From: Halostella limicola | GTDB taxonomy: Archaea; Halobacteriota; Halobacteria; Halobacteriales; Natronoarchaeaceae | NCBI RefSeq assembly: GCF_003675875.1 | Contig: NZ_RCDI01000001.1 | Location: forward strand, 1,054,001-1,118,000 | Reading direction: 5' to 3' | DNA length: 64,000 nucleotides | In this document: positions 18,034 through 27,216 of the stretch, piece by piece | Position numbering within the stretch: the first letter of the stretch is position 1 | How the letters are laid out: every line of letters begins with the position of its first letter | The notes under the pieces: model-generated | Told to the model about the DNA's origin: nothing | Seen by the model: the letters and a program-made list of their open reading frames with translations, nothing else | The model's database searches: none | Translations under genes and position numbers: made by a program

Positions 18034-18039
18034 TATAAT
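18034..18039 (+). promoter_or_regulatory. TATA box for the PGF-CTERM protein gene
   Basis: TATAAT lies 26-31 bases before ATG 18065, inside a 40-base AT-rich stretch that stands out from the GC-rich surroundings. It fits a leaderless start. Confidence 0.65.
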
Positions 18040-18064
18040 TGATAAAATTACAAGTAAGAATACT

Positions 18065-20014
18065 ATGGTGACATATAGCCGCGCGGCTATCGCCGTCGGC
18101 CTGGTGGTCCTCCTCGTGACGGCCCCGGTCGGCGCGGCCGCGACGGGACAGTCCCCCGGCGTAGCCCAGAGCGGTGCGCAAGACGACGATTCGGTCGAAC
18201 CCGCGGACGAAGCGTACGTCGAAGACGACGGCGACGTGGTCCTCGTCTATCGGAGCGACGAGGGCGACGCCTCGATGAACGGCCGCTTCGGCGCGGACCT
18301 CTCCGAGGGGCTGTTCCACGCGTTCCTCAACGACACGATGGAGGAGCCGCCCGGAAACAACTTCACCGGGAACGCCTCGCTCGAACTCGGGCCGGAGTCG
18401 ATGACCGGCGACGGCGCGTTCTCGATGGCGAAGCCCGATTCAATCGAGGACCTGAGCTTCGACGCGTCCGCGACCCGGACGCGCCAGGAGTCCGCCGCCT
18501 CGATGACGCTCGACGGCACCTTCGTCGACGAGTCGAACGCGGCCGCGCAGGGGACCTCCTCGCTCGAATCCGTCTCGACCGAGGGGAGGGTGACCGTCAC
18601 CGGCACCTCGTTCTCGGCGGACGGGTCGACCACCGCGTCGGTCTCCGAGGCGCAGTCGCCCGCGGAGTCCGCGATGGCTCACGAGTTCACCCTCTCCGAG
18701 ACGGGCGACGCGTACGTCCTCTCGGGGGCCCAGAACTACACCGTCGGCCCCTACGGCGCCGACGCGTGGTCCAGCCGCGAGAACGCGACGCGGACGCTCG
18801 AATCCCAGTTCGAGTCGGTCGCGAGCGACCTCGACGGCGAGGTCTCGGTCACGGTCGACTCGTACTCGTTCGACGACGAGACGAACCGCGTCGACATCGA
18901 GTACACGGTGCGATTCACCGGCGTCGACGAGGCCGTCTCCGAGCAGATGGCGACCTTGCTCTCCGAGTCCCGGGACCTGGACCTCTCCGAGAGCGAGGCC
19001 CGCGACCTCGCCGACCGCATCCAGTCGGTCGAACTGACCGAGCTCTCCGGCTCGGTCGAGGCGCGGTCGCAGGAGGTGAGCGCGCGCTGGTCCGTCCAGA
19101 TCGACAACTACGACGAGGCCGTGCTCGCGACGTTCGACCTCGCCGAGGCCGCCGACGTGAACGCCACCGAGTCGGACCTCGAACGGGCCCGCAGCCAGTT
19201 CGAGGCCCAGCAGGCGGCGGACCTCCGCCGGACGGTCGAGTGGGAGGGGTCGGTCTCCTCGCCGTCGGCCGACACCGCGACGGTGGAGTTCGACGCCGAG
19301 TACCGGACCGAGAACTGGAGCGACTACGTGGACGAACTCGAGTCCCGCGACGTCGAGTGGCCGGGCGACTCCTCGTTCGAGTCCCACGCCGAGACGCGGG
19401 ACGGCGAACTGACCGCCACCGTCTCGGCGTCGTTCAGCCAGGAAGGCCTGGTCGAGAACGCCATCGAGGGCATGCTGCAGGAGCCCGGGACGGCCGACCG
19501 CCAGTCCGGCAGCAACGAGCAAGCCCGGGAGTTCCTCCGGTCCCTGCAGCGCTCCGGGTTCGAGCGAGCGAAGATGGACGTCGCCGTCGGTGACGGCGCG
19601 GTGACCGTCGAGGCGGGCGCGAGCTTCGACAACGCCTCGGCGTTCCGCGACGTGGTGTCCGACGAGTACGGCGACCTCGGCGTCGCCAGCGTCGTCGGCG
19701 AGACCGAAAACGGCGAGACCGTCACGTACGTCCGGCTCCGCGACGCCGTCGGGTCCGACGCCGACGAGTCCGACGTGCGGGCGCTCTCGACGGTCGACGA
19801 CGACACCGAGGTTCACACGGCCGACGACTGGAACGAGTCGGAGACGGAGTTCCCGGAGATGAACACCGAGGACGCGCGTAACTACCTCGGCACCGACGAC
19901 GGCGGCGACGGCGAGGACGAGACCTCTGACTCGTCGCTGCCCGGCTTCGGTCCGGTCGTCGCGCTGATCGCGCTCGCCGGATTCGCGCTGGTCGCCCGGC
20001 GCCGCGCCGCCTGA
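18065..20014 (+). CDS. Secreted PGF-CTERM surface protein
   Basis: A 649-residue exported protein. The signal peptide covers about residues 1-27 (RAAIAVGLVVLLVTAPVGAAA). A long acidic, Ser/Thr-rich beta-type ectodomain follows with several N-x-T sequons. An acidic stalk (about 595-622) leads to the C-terminal sorting signal SSLPGFGPVVALIALAGF then RRR. PGF-CTERM proteins are cut and lipid-anchored by archaeosortase A in haloarchaea (established knowledge). The ectodomain family is not recognised. It converges with deoC across a seven-base gap. Confidence 0.88.
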   Translation: MVTYSRAAIAVGLVVLLVTAPVGAAATGQSPGVAQSGAQDDDSVEPADEAYVEDDGDVVLVYRSDEGDASMNGRFGADLSEGLFHAFLNDTMEEPPGNNFTGNASLELGPESMTGDGAFSMAKPDSIEDLSFDASATRTRQESAASMTLDGTFVDESNAAAQGTSSLESVSTEGRVTVTGTSFSADGSTTASVSEAQSPAESAMAHEFTLSETGDAYVLSGAQNYTVGPYGADAWSSRENATRTLESQFESVASDLDGEVSVTVDSYSFDDETNRVDIEYTVRFTGVDEAVSEQMATLLSESRDLDLSESEARDLADRIQSVELTELSGSVEARSQEVSARWSVQIDNYDEAVLATFDLAEAADVNATESDLERARSQFEAQQAADLRRTVEWEGSVSSPSADTATVEFDAEYRTENWSDYVDELESRDVEWPGDSSFESHAETRDGELTATVSASFSQEGLVENAIEGMLQEPGTADRQSGSNEQAREFLRSLQRSGFERAKMDVAVGDGAVTVEAGASFDNASAFRDVVSDEYGDLGVASVVGETENGETVTYVRLRDAVGSDADESDVRALSTVDDDTEVHTADDWNESETEFPEMNTEDARNYLGTDDGGDGEDETSDSSLPGFGPVVALIALAGFALVARRRAA

Positions 20015-20021
20015 CGACGGA

Positions 20022-20660
20022 CTACTCGTTTTTCGACCCTTCGACGATCGCGACGCCGCTCGACGCGCCGATCCGCTCGGCGCCGGCCTCGAACATCTCG
20101 ATCGCTTCCTCGTAGCTCCCGACCCCGCCGCTCGCCTTGACCGGGAGGTACTCGCTCATGATCCGGACGTCCGCGACGCGCGCGCCGCCGTCTGCGAACC
20201 CGGTCGAGGTCTTCACGAAGTCGGCGTCCGCGTCGACGGCGGCCTCGCAGGCCCGCCGGAGTTCGGCCTCGTCGAGCAGCGTCGCCTCGACGATCACCTT
20301 CACCGTGATCGGCACGGCGGCGACGACCTCCGCCAGCTCGTCGCGGACCGCGTCGTCCTCGCCGGCCTTCAGGCGACCGACGTTCAACACGACGTCGAGT
20401 TCGTCCGCGCCCGCGTCCCACGCGGCGACGGCCTCCTCGCGCTTGACGCCGGGCGCGTGCTGTCCGTGCGGGAACCCGACGACGGTGGCGAGGGTCACGT
20501 CGGGCGCGTGGTCGTCGGCCAGATCGACGTAGCACGGCGGGATGCAGGCGTTCATCCCGTATTCGTCCGCCTCGTCGAGGACCCGCCGGACGTCGGCGGG
20601 CGTCGTTTCCGGACCCAGTACGGTGTGGTCGATGCGTCCTGCGAGCGTCTCGCTGTCCAT
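20022..20660 (-). CDS. deoC: Deoxyribose-phosphate aldolase
   Basis: A 212-residue class I aldolase that splits 2-deoxyribose 5-phosphate into acetaldehyde and glyceraldehyde 3-phosphate. The Schiff-base lysine is K150 in DFVKTSTGF, the second lysine is K175 in LPVKASGG, and D89 lies in DELDVVLN. The IDHTVLGP N-terminus and GFPHG turn are typical. Together with the nucleoside phosphorylase at 22161 it suggests catabolism of nucleoside sugars, although the two genes are not in one operon. Confidence 0.96.
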   Translation of the reverse strand: MDSETLAGRIDHTVLGPETTPADVRRVLDEADEYGMNACIPPCYVDLADDHAPDVTLATVVGFPHGQHAPGVKREEAVAAWDAGADELDVVLNVGRLKAGEDDAVRDELAEVVAAVPITVKVIVEATLLDEAELRRACEAAVDADADFVKTSTGFADGGARVADVRIMSEYLPVKASGGVGSYEEAIEMFEAGAERIGASSGVAIVEGSKNE

Positions 20661-20746
20661 GTCGGCAGTCTCGCCCGCCCGGTAGATAAGTCTCCGGCGT
20701 TCGGAGCGAGCCGACGGACGTGCACTCCGTCTGAGCGTTTCAGTTA

Positions 20747-20770
20747 CCGGAACCTTTTCGGTGGTTCCGG
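20747..20770. promoter_or_regulatory. Inverted repeat before the DUF63 gene
   Basis: Perfect 8-base arms CCGGAACC / GGTTCCGG flank an 8-base spacer (TTTTCGGT). The repeat spans -39 to -16 relative to ATG 20786, so it covers the expected TATA and start region. This position suits a repressor site or a leader hairpin; no regulator is identified. Confidence 0.45.
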
Positions 20771-20785
20771 CGCTGTTCCGCCCAC

Positions 20786-21610
20786 ATGGTACTGCCAGAA
20801 GGTTTCGTTCTGCCGCCGTTGCCGTATCTCGTGGGGTTGGGGATCGGGTTCGCCGCCGTCGTCGCGCTCCTGTGGGCGCTCTCTCCCGCCGTCACCGACG
20901 TGACCGTCCTCGCGTTCGCGCCGTGGATGGTCGCCGGATCAGTTCTGCACGTGCTCTACCAGCAGGAGGCGTTCCCGCCGGTGCTGGAACCGCTGTTCAG
21001 CACCGGCGCGGTGTACCTCACGACGGCCATCGTCGCCGGACTCGTCTGGATCGTTGCCGTCTTCCTGACCGCGATGCGCCGGAACGCCTCGGTCGCCCGG
21101 CAGCTAGGGACAATCGGCACCGGCGTCGCCGTCACGTTCGCCATGTTCTCCCTGTACCTCGGGACGCAGGACGGCTCGGTCGAGCTGTTCTGGCCCGTCA
21201 TCGGCGCCGTCCTCGCCGGCGTGGTCGCGGCGCTGGCCTGGCTCGTCCTCGGTCTCACGATCACCGACGCGGCGGCCGTCACCGGCATGAGCGGCGCGCT
21301 CGTCGTCTTCGCTCACTCCCTCGACGGCGTCTCTACGGCCATCGGCGTCGACGTGCTCGGCGCGGCCGAGCGGACGCCGGCGTCGCGGGTGGTCCTCGAC
21401 CTCGCTGCCCGACTGCCCGTCGCCGACACCGTCGGCGTCGGCTGGCTGTTCGTGCTCGTGAAGGTCGCGCTCGCGCTGCTGGTCGTCTGGCTGTTCGAGG
21501 AGTACGTCCGCGAGAGCCCGCGACAGGCCCGCCTGCTGCTGGCGTTCGTCGCCGCCGTCGGGCTCGGCCCCGGCGCGCACAACCTGCTCCTGTTCGCCGT
21601 CGCCGGGTGA
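20786..21610 (+). CDS. DUF63 family integral membrane protein
   Basis: A 274-residue membrane protein of the archaeal DUF63 family, with about seven or eight spans. Typical features are LPPLPYLVG at the start, the polar [20 protein letters not shown] loop, an [10 protein letters not shown] segment and GPGAHN near the end. The function is unknown. Its gene stands alone on the plus strand, divergent from deoC with 125 bases between start codons. Confidence 0.85.
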   Translation: MVLPEGFVLPPLPYLVGLGIGFAAVVALLWALSPAVTDVTVLAFAPWMVAGSVLHVLYQQEAFPPVLEPLFSTGAVYLTTAIVAGLVWIVAVFLTAMRRNASVARQLGTIGTGVAVTFAMFSLYLGTQDGSVELFWPVIGAVLAGVVAALAWLVLGLTITDAAAVTGMSGALVVFAHSLDGVSTAIGVDVLGAAERTPASRVVLDLAARLPVADTVGVGWLFVLVKVALALLVVWLFEEYVRESPRQARLLLAFVAAVGLGPGAHNLLLFAVAG

Positions 21611-21717
21611 GGCCGGGACGAAAATATACCTGACCTTATACTTGTCTGACAAAGTTATTTATTCGTGAACGTGTCAGCTGAAAGCGCGAAATCCGGTCAG
21701 ACGGGTGGGAGATACAC

Positions 21718-22029
21718 ATGAGCGGCGAACAGACGGAACCAGTCGACGGAGGCACAGTGTTCGACCGAGCGGCGACGGGCTCGGAGTACAGGTACGACGT
21801 CCCCGCGGGCGAACCGCCGAGCGTGGCGGTCGCGCGCGCCCTCGCGGCGGTGCGGGCCGAGTTCCCGCACGAGACGACGCCGCAACTGTACGACTACGTC
21901 GACCCCGACGCGCTCGACGCCATGTTCGCCGAGTGGGGGTCACACGCCGAGACGACCAAGGTGGAGTTCGACGTCGAGGAGCGCACCGTCGTCGTCCGCG
22001 GACACGGCGAGGTCGTCGTCCGCGGCTGA
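21718..22029 (+). CDS. HalOD1 output domain protein
   Basis: A 103-residue stand-alone HalOD1 domain, a haloarchaea-specific module usually found as the output part of signalling proteins. The pattern SVAVARALAAVRAEF, LYDYVDPDALDAMF, VEFDVEERTVVVRGHG matches the domain end to end. The molecular action is unknown. An AT-rich promoter region precedes it (TTATTTATT at 21655-21663), which would leave a leader of roughly 30 bases. A strong inverted repeat begins three bases after its stop. A second HalOD1 protein lies at 42709-42993. Confidence 0.85.
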   Translation: MSGEQTEPVDGGTVFDRAATGSEYRYDVPAGEPPSVAVARALAAVRAEFPHETTPQLYDYVDPDALDAMFAEWGSHAETTKVEFDVEERTVVVRGHGEVVVRG

Positions 22030-22031
22030 TA

Positions 22032-22105
22032 CTGTCGGGCGTAAGTCATCGAAGCATTTCGCGGTGACGTCCCCGCGAAATAGCTGAAACAGTTACGGCC
22101 GACAG
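22032..22105. repeat. Concentric 74-base inverted repeat
   Basis: All arms share one centre. The outer stem pairs CTGTCGG (22032-22038) with CCGACAG (22099-22105), then a G-G mismatch, then CGTAA (22040-22044) with TTACG (22093-22097). An 11 x 11 internal loop follows, then ATTTCGCGG (22056-22064) with CCGCGAAAT (22073-22081) and an 8-base loop. It fills the gap between the HalOD1 stop and the phosphorylase start. Possible roles: terminator, leader structure, or a small palindromic element. Confidence 0.7.
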
Positions 22106-22160
22106 CGTGACCCCGGCGAGAAGCGCACGCTTTTTCTCGGCGTCCCGCGAACGGGAGAGT

Positions 22161-22886
22161 ATGGCGAAACAGCCCCATCTCCTTGTGGAACCGGGCGATC
22201 TGACAGACGTCGCGCTCGTCCCGGGCGACCCGGGCCGCGTCGACCGGATCGCCGGTCACTGCGACGACCACGAGGTCGTGGCGGAGAACCGGGAGTACAA
22301 GATCGTCAACGCCGAGTACGAGGGCCGCGAGCTGACCGTCTGTTCGACCGGCATCGGCAGCCCCTCCGCCACCATCGCGGCGGAGGAACTCGACGCGGTC
22401 GGCGTCGAGACGCTGATCCGCGTCGGCACCACGGGCGCGCTCCAGCGCGGCATCGAGATCGGCGACATGGTCGTCGCGACCGGGGCCGCGAAGGACGAGG
22501 GAACGAGCCGCCGGTACGAGAGCCCGACGCTCCCCGCGGTGCCGGACTACGACGTGCTGACGTCGCTGGTCGACAGCGCGGAGGCGAACGACGAGGAGGT
22601 CCACGTCGGCCCGATCGCCACCGACGACGCCTTCTACGCCGAGACCGACGAGTACGTCGAGAACTGGGAGGCCGCCGGCATCCTCGCCGTCGAGATGGAG
22701 GCCGCCGCCCTGTTCACCCTCGCCCGCCGCAAGGGCATGCGCGCCGGCGCCATCTGCACCGTCGACGGGAACCTCGTCGAGGGCACGCAGAAAGGCGAGA
22801 CCGACGAGGACGAGCTCCCGGAGAAGGCGAAGAACAACGTCGACCGCGCCATCGAGATCGCGCTCGACGCGACGACGGAGCTGTAG
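22161..22886 (+). CDS. Uridine-phosphorylase-like nucleoside phosphorylase
   Basis: A 241-residue NP-I family phosphorylase that splits nucleosides with phosphate to base and ribose 1-phosphate. Signatures are VALVPGDPGRVDRIA for phosphate, STGIGSPSATIAAEEL, RVGTTGALQ, and the EMEAAALFTLARRKG active-site helix near residue 175. The sequence is closest in style to uridine phosphorylases, but purine activity cannot be excluded. It would pair functionally with deoC. The ATG at 22161 follows GGGAG. Confidence 0.88.
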   Translation: MAKQPHLLVEPGDLTDVALVPGDPGRVDRIAGHCDDHEVVAENREYKIVNAEYEGRELTVCSTGIGSPSATIAAEELDAVGVETLIRVGTTGALQRGIEIGDMVVATGAAKDEGTSRRYESPTLPAVPDYDVLTSLVDSAEANDEEVHVGPIATDDAFYAETDEYVENWEAAGILAVEMEAAALFTLARRKGMRAGAICTVDGNLVEGTQKGETDEDELPEKAKNNVDRAIEIALDATTEL

Positions 22887-22946
22887 GCCGGCGACGGTCC
22901 GCTCGCGACCCTCCGCTTTTGCCGCTCGCCGTGGCCACCGATCGGT

Positions 22947-23945
22947 ATGGACACGAGCCGCGGCTTTCTGATCGCCCTCGTCCTCGCGCTCGGCGGTATC
23001 GCGGCGATGCTGGCGATGCCGTTCCTCCAGTTCCTGCTTCTCGCGATCCTCCTCGTCTATGTCCTGTACCCCGTCCAGAAGCGGCTCGCGCCGCGGATCG
23101 GTCCCGGCTACAGCGCGTTCGTCCTCGTCACGCTCACCTCGCTGCTCGTCCTCCTGCCGCTGTTTCTCGTCTTCCGGTCGGTCTTCGACCAGGCGCAGAC
23201 CCTCTACGCCGCCATCCGCGACGGGGAAGTGACGGTGGCGCTCGTCGAGGACACGCTTGAGAACGCGCTGGGCGTTCGGCCGGACCTCAAGTCGATGTTC
23301 GGCAACGCGCCGCAGGAACTCGGCTCGACGGCATTCGACGAGGCGCTCGGCATCTTCGACCTGGTGACGCACGTCCTGATCGGGCTCGGAATCACCGCGT
23401 TCCTGCTGTACTACTTCCTGAAGGACGGCGACGCGTTCGTCGACTGGCTCCGGGACGTGATCCCGCTCCCGGACGACGTGGTGACGGAACTGTTCGACGA
23501 GTTCGACAACGTCATGTGGGCCGTCATCGCCGGGCACGTGTTCGTCGCGGCCATCCAGGGCGGCATCGCCGGGATCGGCCTCTTCGTCACCGGCATCCCG
23601 AACGCCCTGTTCTGGACCGTCGTGATGATGGTGCTCGCGCTGTTGCCGATCGTCGGCGCGCCGCTCGTCTGGGGGCCGGCGGCGCTGTACCTCCTTGGGC
23701 AGGGCGACACCGCCGCCGCGGTCGGCCTGACTATCTACGGCACCATCGTCGTCGGCGTCACCGACGACTACCTCCGTCCGGTGGTCGTCGACCGGCGGGC
23801 AAACCTCAACCCCGCGGTGATCCTCTTCGGCATCATCGGCGGCGTCTACGTTTTGGGCGCGATGGGCATCTTCTTCGGCCCGGTCGTGCTCGGGGTGCTG
23901 AAGGCGACGATAGACGTCTTCGACGAGAAGTACGAGGACCTCTGA
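22947..23945 (+). CDS. AI-2E family transporter (PerM-like)
   Basis: A 332-residue permease of the AI-2E/UPF0118 family with about eight spans. Two hydrophobic helices open the protein (residues 8-65). The soluble middle (about 85-135) and the VLALLPIVGAPLVWGPAALYL segment are characteristic. Some members move Na+ against protons, others AI-2; the substrate here is unknown. The terminal segment (NLNPAVILFGIIGGVYVLGA) is conserved in style. Confidence 0.9.
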   Translation: MDTSRGFLIALVLALGGIAAMLAMPFLQFLLLAILLVYVLYPVQKRLAPRIGPGYSAFVLVTLTSLLVLLPLFLVFRSVFDQAQTLYAAIRDGEVTVALVEDTLENALGVRPDLKSMFGNAPQELGSTAFDEALGIFDLVTHVLIGLGITAFLLYYFLKDGDAFVDWLRDVIPLPDDVVTELFDEFDNVMWAVIAGHVFVAAIQGGIAGIGLFVTGIPNALFWTVVMMVLALLPIVGAPLVWGPAALYLLGQGDTAAAVGLTIYGTIVVGVTDDYLRPVVVDRRANLNPAVILFGIIGGVYVLGAMGIFFGPVVLGVLKATIDVFDEKYEDL

Positions 23946-23995
23946 CCGCCCCTGGGACCGGGCGATTTTAACCGTCCTCGCGACGACGCTCCGGT

Positions 23996-25399
23996 ATGTT
24001 CGACGCGCTCCGGACCCGGTACCGCGACGCCGCGCGGCGGCTCCGCCGGGTCGAGCGCAGGGAGATCCGCGACTTCCACCGGTGGATCGAACACACGGAC
24101 CACTTGGTCCACGCCAGTGCACTGCTGGCCGTCCCCCTGCTCGTCGTGCTGGTGACCGTGATCTCGAACGCCGTCCCGCAGCTCTCCTTCCTGCTGTTCC
24201 CGCCGCTCGCGTCCGGGACGTACACGCTGTTTTCCGATCCCGAGGGGCGGTACTCGTCGCCGCGGCGGTTCGTCGCCGGGCTGACCCTCGGCGCGGCGAG
24301 CGGGTGGCTGGCGATCGAACTCGGGTCGCTGTTTCTCGCCGAACCGGTCGGTCGATTCGAGGTGAGCGCCCCGGCGGCCGCGCTCGCCGTCTTCCTCACC
24401 GGTGCTCTCACCTGGGCGCTCGACGTCGAGGAGCCGTCCGCCTACGCCTGCGGCCTCCTCGTGTTGCTCATCGACGCCTCACCGTTCGCGTACGTCGTGA
24501 GCGTCTTCACGTCGACGTCCATCGTCGCCCTCGTCTTTCTCGTCTGGCGGCGGGAGTTCTACGAGAACCGGGCCCGGTACCTCTACCGGTCGACGAAGGG
24601 TGACGACCACGTCCTCGTGCCGATGCGGGGCGACCGAGCGACGGCGACGGCGTACCTCGGCGCGCGCCTCGCCGCGGCCCACGACGCCGGCAAGGTAGTC
24701 CTGTTCGCGACCGTCCCTCCGGACGCCGACGGTGATGCGGCGGACGCGTCGGGCGGCGAGGACGCGGTCGAGGGGGCGGCCGACGCCCTCGCCCACCGCC
24801 TCGAATCGTGCGCTGCGAACCTCCAGACGAAGGTCGGGGTGCCCTGCCAGGTCGTCGTCGCTTCGTCGGACGCCCCCGCGAAGGCGACGCTCCGGACGGC
24901 CCGCGAGGAGAACTGCGACCTCGTCGCCACGCCGTACGAACAGCGCCACGGTCACCTCTCGTCGTACGTCCGGTCGCTGTTCGGGAGCGACCTCGACGTG
25001 GTCGCGGCGCGCGTCCCCGCGGGCGAGCGCCGCTGGCGGCGGGTCCTCGTCCCGATCCGCAGCGCGGGCGAGCGGGCCCACGCGAAGGTGGAGTTCGCCT
25101 GTCGCCTCGCCGGGCCGAACGGCCGGATCGCCGTGGCGACCTGCATCGACGACGAGCACGAGCGCCGCCGCGCCGAGGCGATGCTCGCCGACGTCGTCGA
25201 GGCGTTCGACGGGCCGTTCGAGACGCGAGTCGTCCGCGACTCGATCGAGTCCTTCCTCGCGACGACGGCTTCGACGTACGACCTGACGATCATCGGGGCC
25301 AGCACGGACCGCACCGCCGCGTCGCGGTTCATCTCGCCGCCGACGTTCGAACGGATCGACGAGGTCGACGCCGCGGTCGCCGTCGTCCACCTCGGGTGA
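23996..25399 (+). CDS. HPP membrane domain fused to tandem UspA domains
   Basis: A 467-residue fusion. The first 190 residues form an HPP-type membrane domain with about five to six spans (LLVVLVTVISNAVPQLSFLL, LLFPPLASGTYTLFSDPE, RRFVAGLTLGAASGW). Residues 200-330 and 340-467 are universal-stress-protein-like alpha/beta domains (HVLVPMRGDRATATAY; RVLVPIRSAGERAHAK; DLTIIGAS near the end). HPP proteins include nitrite transporters in plants and cyanobacteria; here a transporter with cytoplasmic nucleotide-sensing domains is inferred. The start at 23996 is 24-33 bases from ATTTTAACC. Confidence 0.88.
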   Translation: MFDALRTRYRDAARRLRRVERREIRDFHRWIEHTDHLVHASALLAVPLLVVLVTVISNAVPQLSFLLFPPLASGTYTLFSDPEGRYSSPRRFVAGLTLGAASGWLAIELGSLFLAEPVGRFEVSAPAAALAVFLTGALTWALDVEEPSAYACGLLVLLIDASPFAYVVSVFTSTSIVALVFLVWRREFYENRARYLYRSTKGDDHVLVPMRGDRATATAYLGARLAAAHDAGKVVLFATVPPDADGDAADASGGEDAVEGAADALAHRLESCAANLQTKVGVPCQVVVASSDAPAKATLRTAREENCDLVATPYEQRHGHLSSYVRSLFGSDLDVVAARVPAGERRWRRVLVPIRSAGERAHAKVEFACRLAGPNGRIAVATCIDDEHERRRAEAMLADVVEAFDGPFETRVVRDSIESFLATTASTYDLTIIGASTDRTAASRFISPPTFERIDEVDAAVAVVHLG

Positions 25400-25516
25400 G
25401 CGGTCCCGTCCCGCTCCGGTCGACGGCGCGAGGAGCGACCAGGAACTACCAAAGTGTTTAGTAGGTCACCTTATGCCCCTTAGACGTTAACGACGTTATA
25501 ACTACCACCTGCTCTC

Positions 25517-25945
25517 ATGCTCCACATCCTTCTCGTCGAAGACAACCCCGGCGACGTCAGACTCACGCGCGAGGCGTTCGGGATGGCGGACGTCGAAACG
25601 TCGATACGCGCGGTCTCGGACGGCGACGAGGCGCTCGATTTCTTCACCGAGTGCCGCGACGACGACTCGATCACCGCCCCCGATCTCGTCCTGCTCGACC
25701 TGAATCTGCCGCGGGTACACGGGTTCGACGTGCTCGACGAGATCAGAGACGACCCCGACTTCGCCCGGCTGCCGGTCCTCGTGCTGACGAGTTCGGCGGC
25801 CGATGAGGACATCGCGCAGAGCTACGACCTCCGCGCGAACGCCCACCTCACGAAGCCGGACAGCCTCGGCGAGTTCGTCGAACTGGTCGAAGCGGTCGAG
25901 GAGTTCTGGTTCGAACAGGCGCGGCTGCCGCCGCTCCCCGCCTGA
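25517..25945 (+). CDS. Response regulator, receiver domain only
   Basis: A 142-residue CheY-like protein of the Rcp1-type. The acidic pair is E8-D9, the phospho-acceptor D61 (LVLLDLNLPRVHG), T91 in LVLTSS and K113 in HLTKP. No DNA-binding or output domain follows, so it works by protein contact. The partner kinase is not adjacent. It ends 18 bases from the convergent K+ channel gene. An AT-rich patch with TTATAAC lies 15-22 bases upstream. Confidence 0.92.
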   Translation: MLHILLVEDNPGDVRLTREAFGMADVETSIRAVSDGDEALDFFTECRDDDSITAPDLVLLDLNLPRVHGFDVLDEIRDDPDFARLPVLVLTSSAADEDIAQSYDLRANAHLTKPDSLGEFVELVEAVEEFWFEQARLPPLPA

Positions 25946-25963
25946 ACGCGGCCGAGCGGATCG

Positions 25964-27133
25964 CTACTCTTCTTCCAGAAGCCGGTTCGCGATCGCCTCG
26001 GTGTCCCCCTCGCCGAGCGCGGACTGCGCGAGCAGGTGACTCCCGATGGTCGCCGGGCTGATCACCGTGTCCGCGCCGGCGCGGCGGAGCTTCTCGACGT
26101 TCTCGCGGTCCGTGGCGGCCGCGACGATGCGGACGTTCGGGCGGAGCTGCCGGGCCGTGAGGACGCTCAGCGCGTCGTCACCGTCGCTGTTTGTCGCCGC
26201 GATGACCGCGCGGGCGTCGGCCAGTTGCGCGCGTTCGAGCGACTCCTCGTCGCTCGGGTCCTCGTTGATGACGTGAACGCCCCGGTCCCGGAGCGCCTGC
26301 GTTCGTTCGGACCGCGGCGCGATGACGACGTACTCGACGACGCTGTCGTCGAGTTCCGACAGCAGCGGTTCGGTCAGTTCGCCGTACCCCAGAACGAGGA
26401 CGTGGTTTTCGAGGAGTTCGAGCTGTGATTCGGTCATTTTACCGAGTGCCTTCGTGAGTCGTGCTTCGATCGCCGGTCCGAGCAGCGCGCCGAGTGCGAT
26501 GGCGAAACTGGCCGTCCCGATGGTGACGACGGAGATGGAGAACAGCTTCGCCGTCTGGGTGGTCGCCGTCACGTCGCCGTACCCGACCGTGCTCGCGGTG
26601 ACGATGGTGTAGTAGAACGCGTCGAGGACGGTGGAGACGCCGGAGAACCCCTCGCGGAGCGCGTACGTCCCGACGGTGCCGTACACCAGCACGCCCGAGA
26701 GCGCGATCGCCGAGGCGAGCTGCGAGGTCGTCAGCGTCACCTCGCGGTCGAAGCGACGGTAGTTCACGAGGACGACCGGGAGCGCGATCGTGGAGAGCAC
26801 CACTAGCGGGAACGACAGCTGGCTCGACTGCACGAGCCCCTGTCCGGCCGTCACCGGGAGCAACACGACCGTCGTGTACCAGGCGGCCCGGAGGCCTCGA
26901 CGCAGTCCGAGCGCACTGGCGAGCATGAGAAACCCGGTGAGCGCGCCAGTGAACCCGGCGAGCTGCTGGATCTCCGCCGGGACGTGTTCCCCCAGCGGGC
27001 CGAACACCGTGGTCGTCCCGATGTTGGCGATTCCCGTCACAACCGACACCAGAGCGACCGCCATCACCAGCAGCACGGAGGTCTGCGCGCCTACCGGGTT
27101 CCGGCGACCGATCCACCTCCGGCCCTCGACCAT
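25964..27133 (-). CDS. Potassium channel with RCK (TrkA-N) domain
   Basis: A 389-residue K+ channel. Residues 15-125 hold about four extra membrane spans, then two pore-forming spans (140-160 and 195-220) flank the selectivity filter TVGYGD (182-187). The cytoplasmic RCK_N domain starts at 244 (HVLVLGYGELTEPLL, a Rossmann GxGxxT-type turn) and ends near 360. There is little room for an RCK_C domain. It is divergent, with 83 bases between start codons, from two genes carrying TrkA-C-like domains, which may be partners. Confidence 0.92.
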   Translation of the reverse strand: MVEGRRWIGRRNPVGAQTSVLLVMAVALVSVVTGIANIGTTTVFGPLGEHVPAEIQQLAGFTGALTGFLMLASALGLRRGLRAAWYTTVVLLPVTAGQGLVQSSQLSFPLVVLSTIALPVVLVNYRRFDREVTLTTSQLASAIALSGVLVYGTVGTYALREGFSGVSTVLDAFYYTIVTASTVGYGDVTATTQTAKLFSISVVTIGTASFAIALGALLGPAIEARLTKALGKMTESQLELLENHVLVLGYGELTEPLLSELDDSVVEYVVIAPRSERTQALRDRGVHVINEDPSDEESLERAQLADARAVIAATNSDGDDALSVLTARQLRPNVRIVAAATDRENVEKLRRAGADTVISPATIGSHLLAQSALGEGDTEAIANRLLEEE

Positions 27134-27216
27134 ACCTCTCAGTGGCCAGCGCCGCCAATAAAGCCCGTCGGTGTCCGGTCGGTAGCCATTTACCGGACCC
27201 CTCCCATGCTCGTTGC

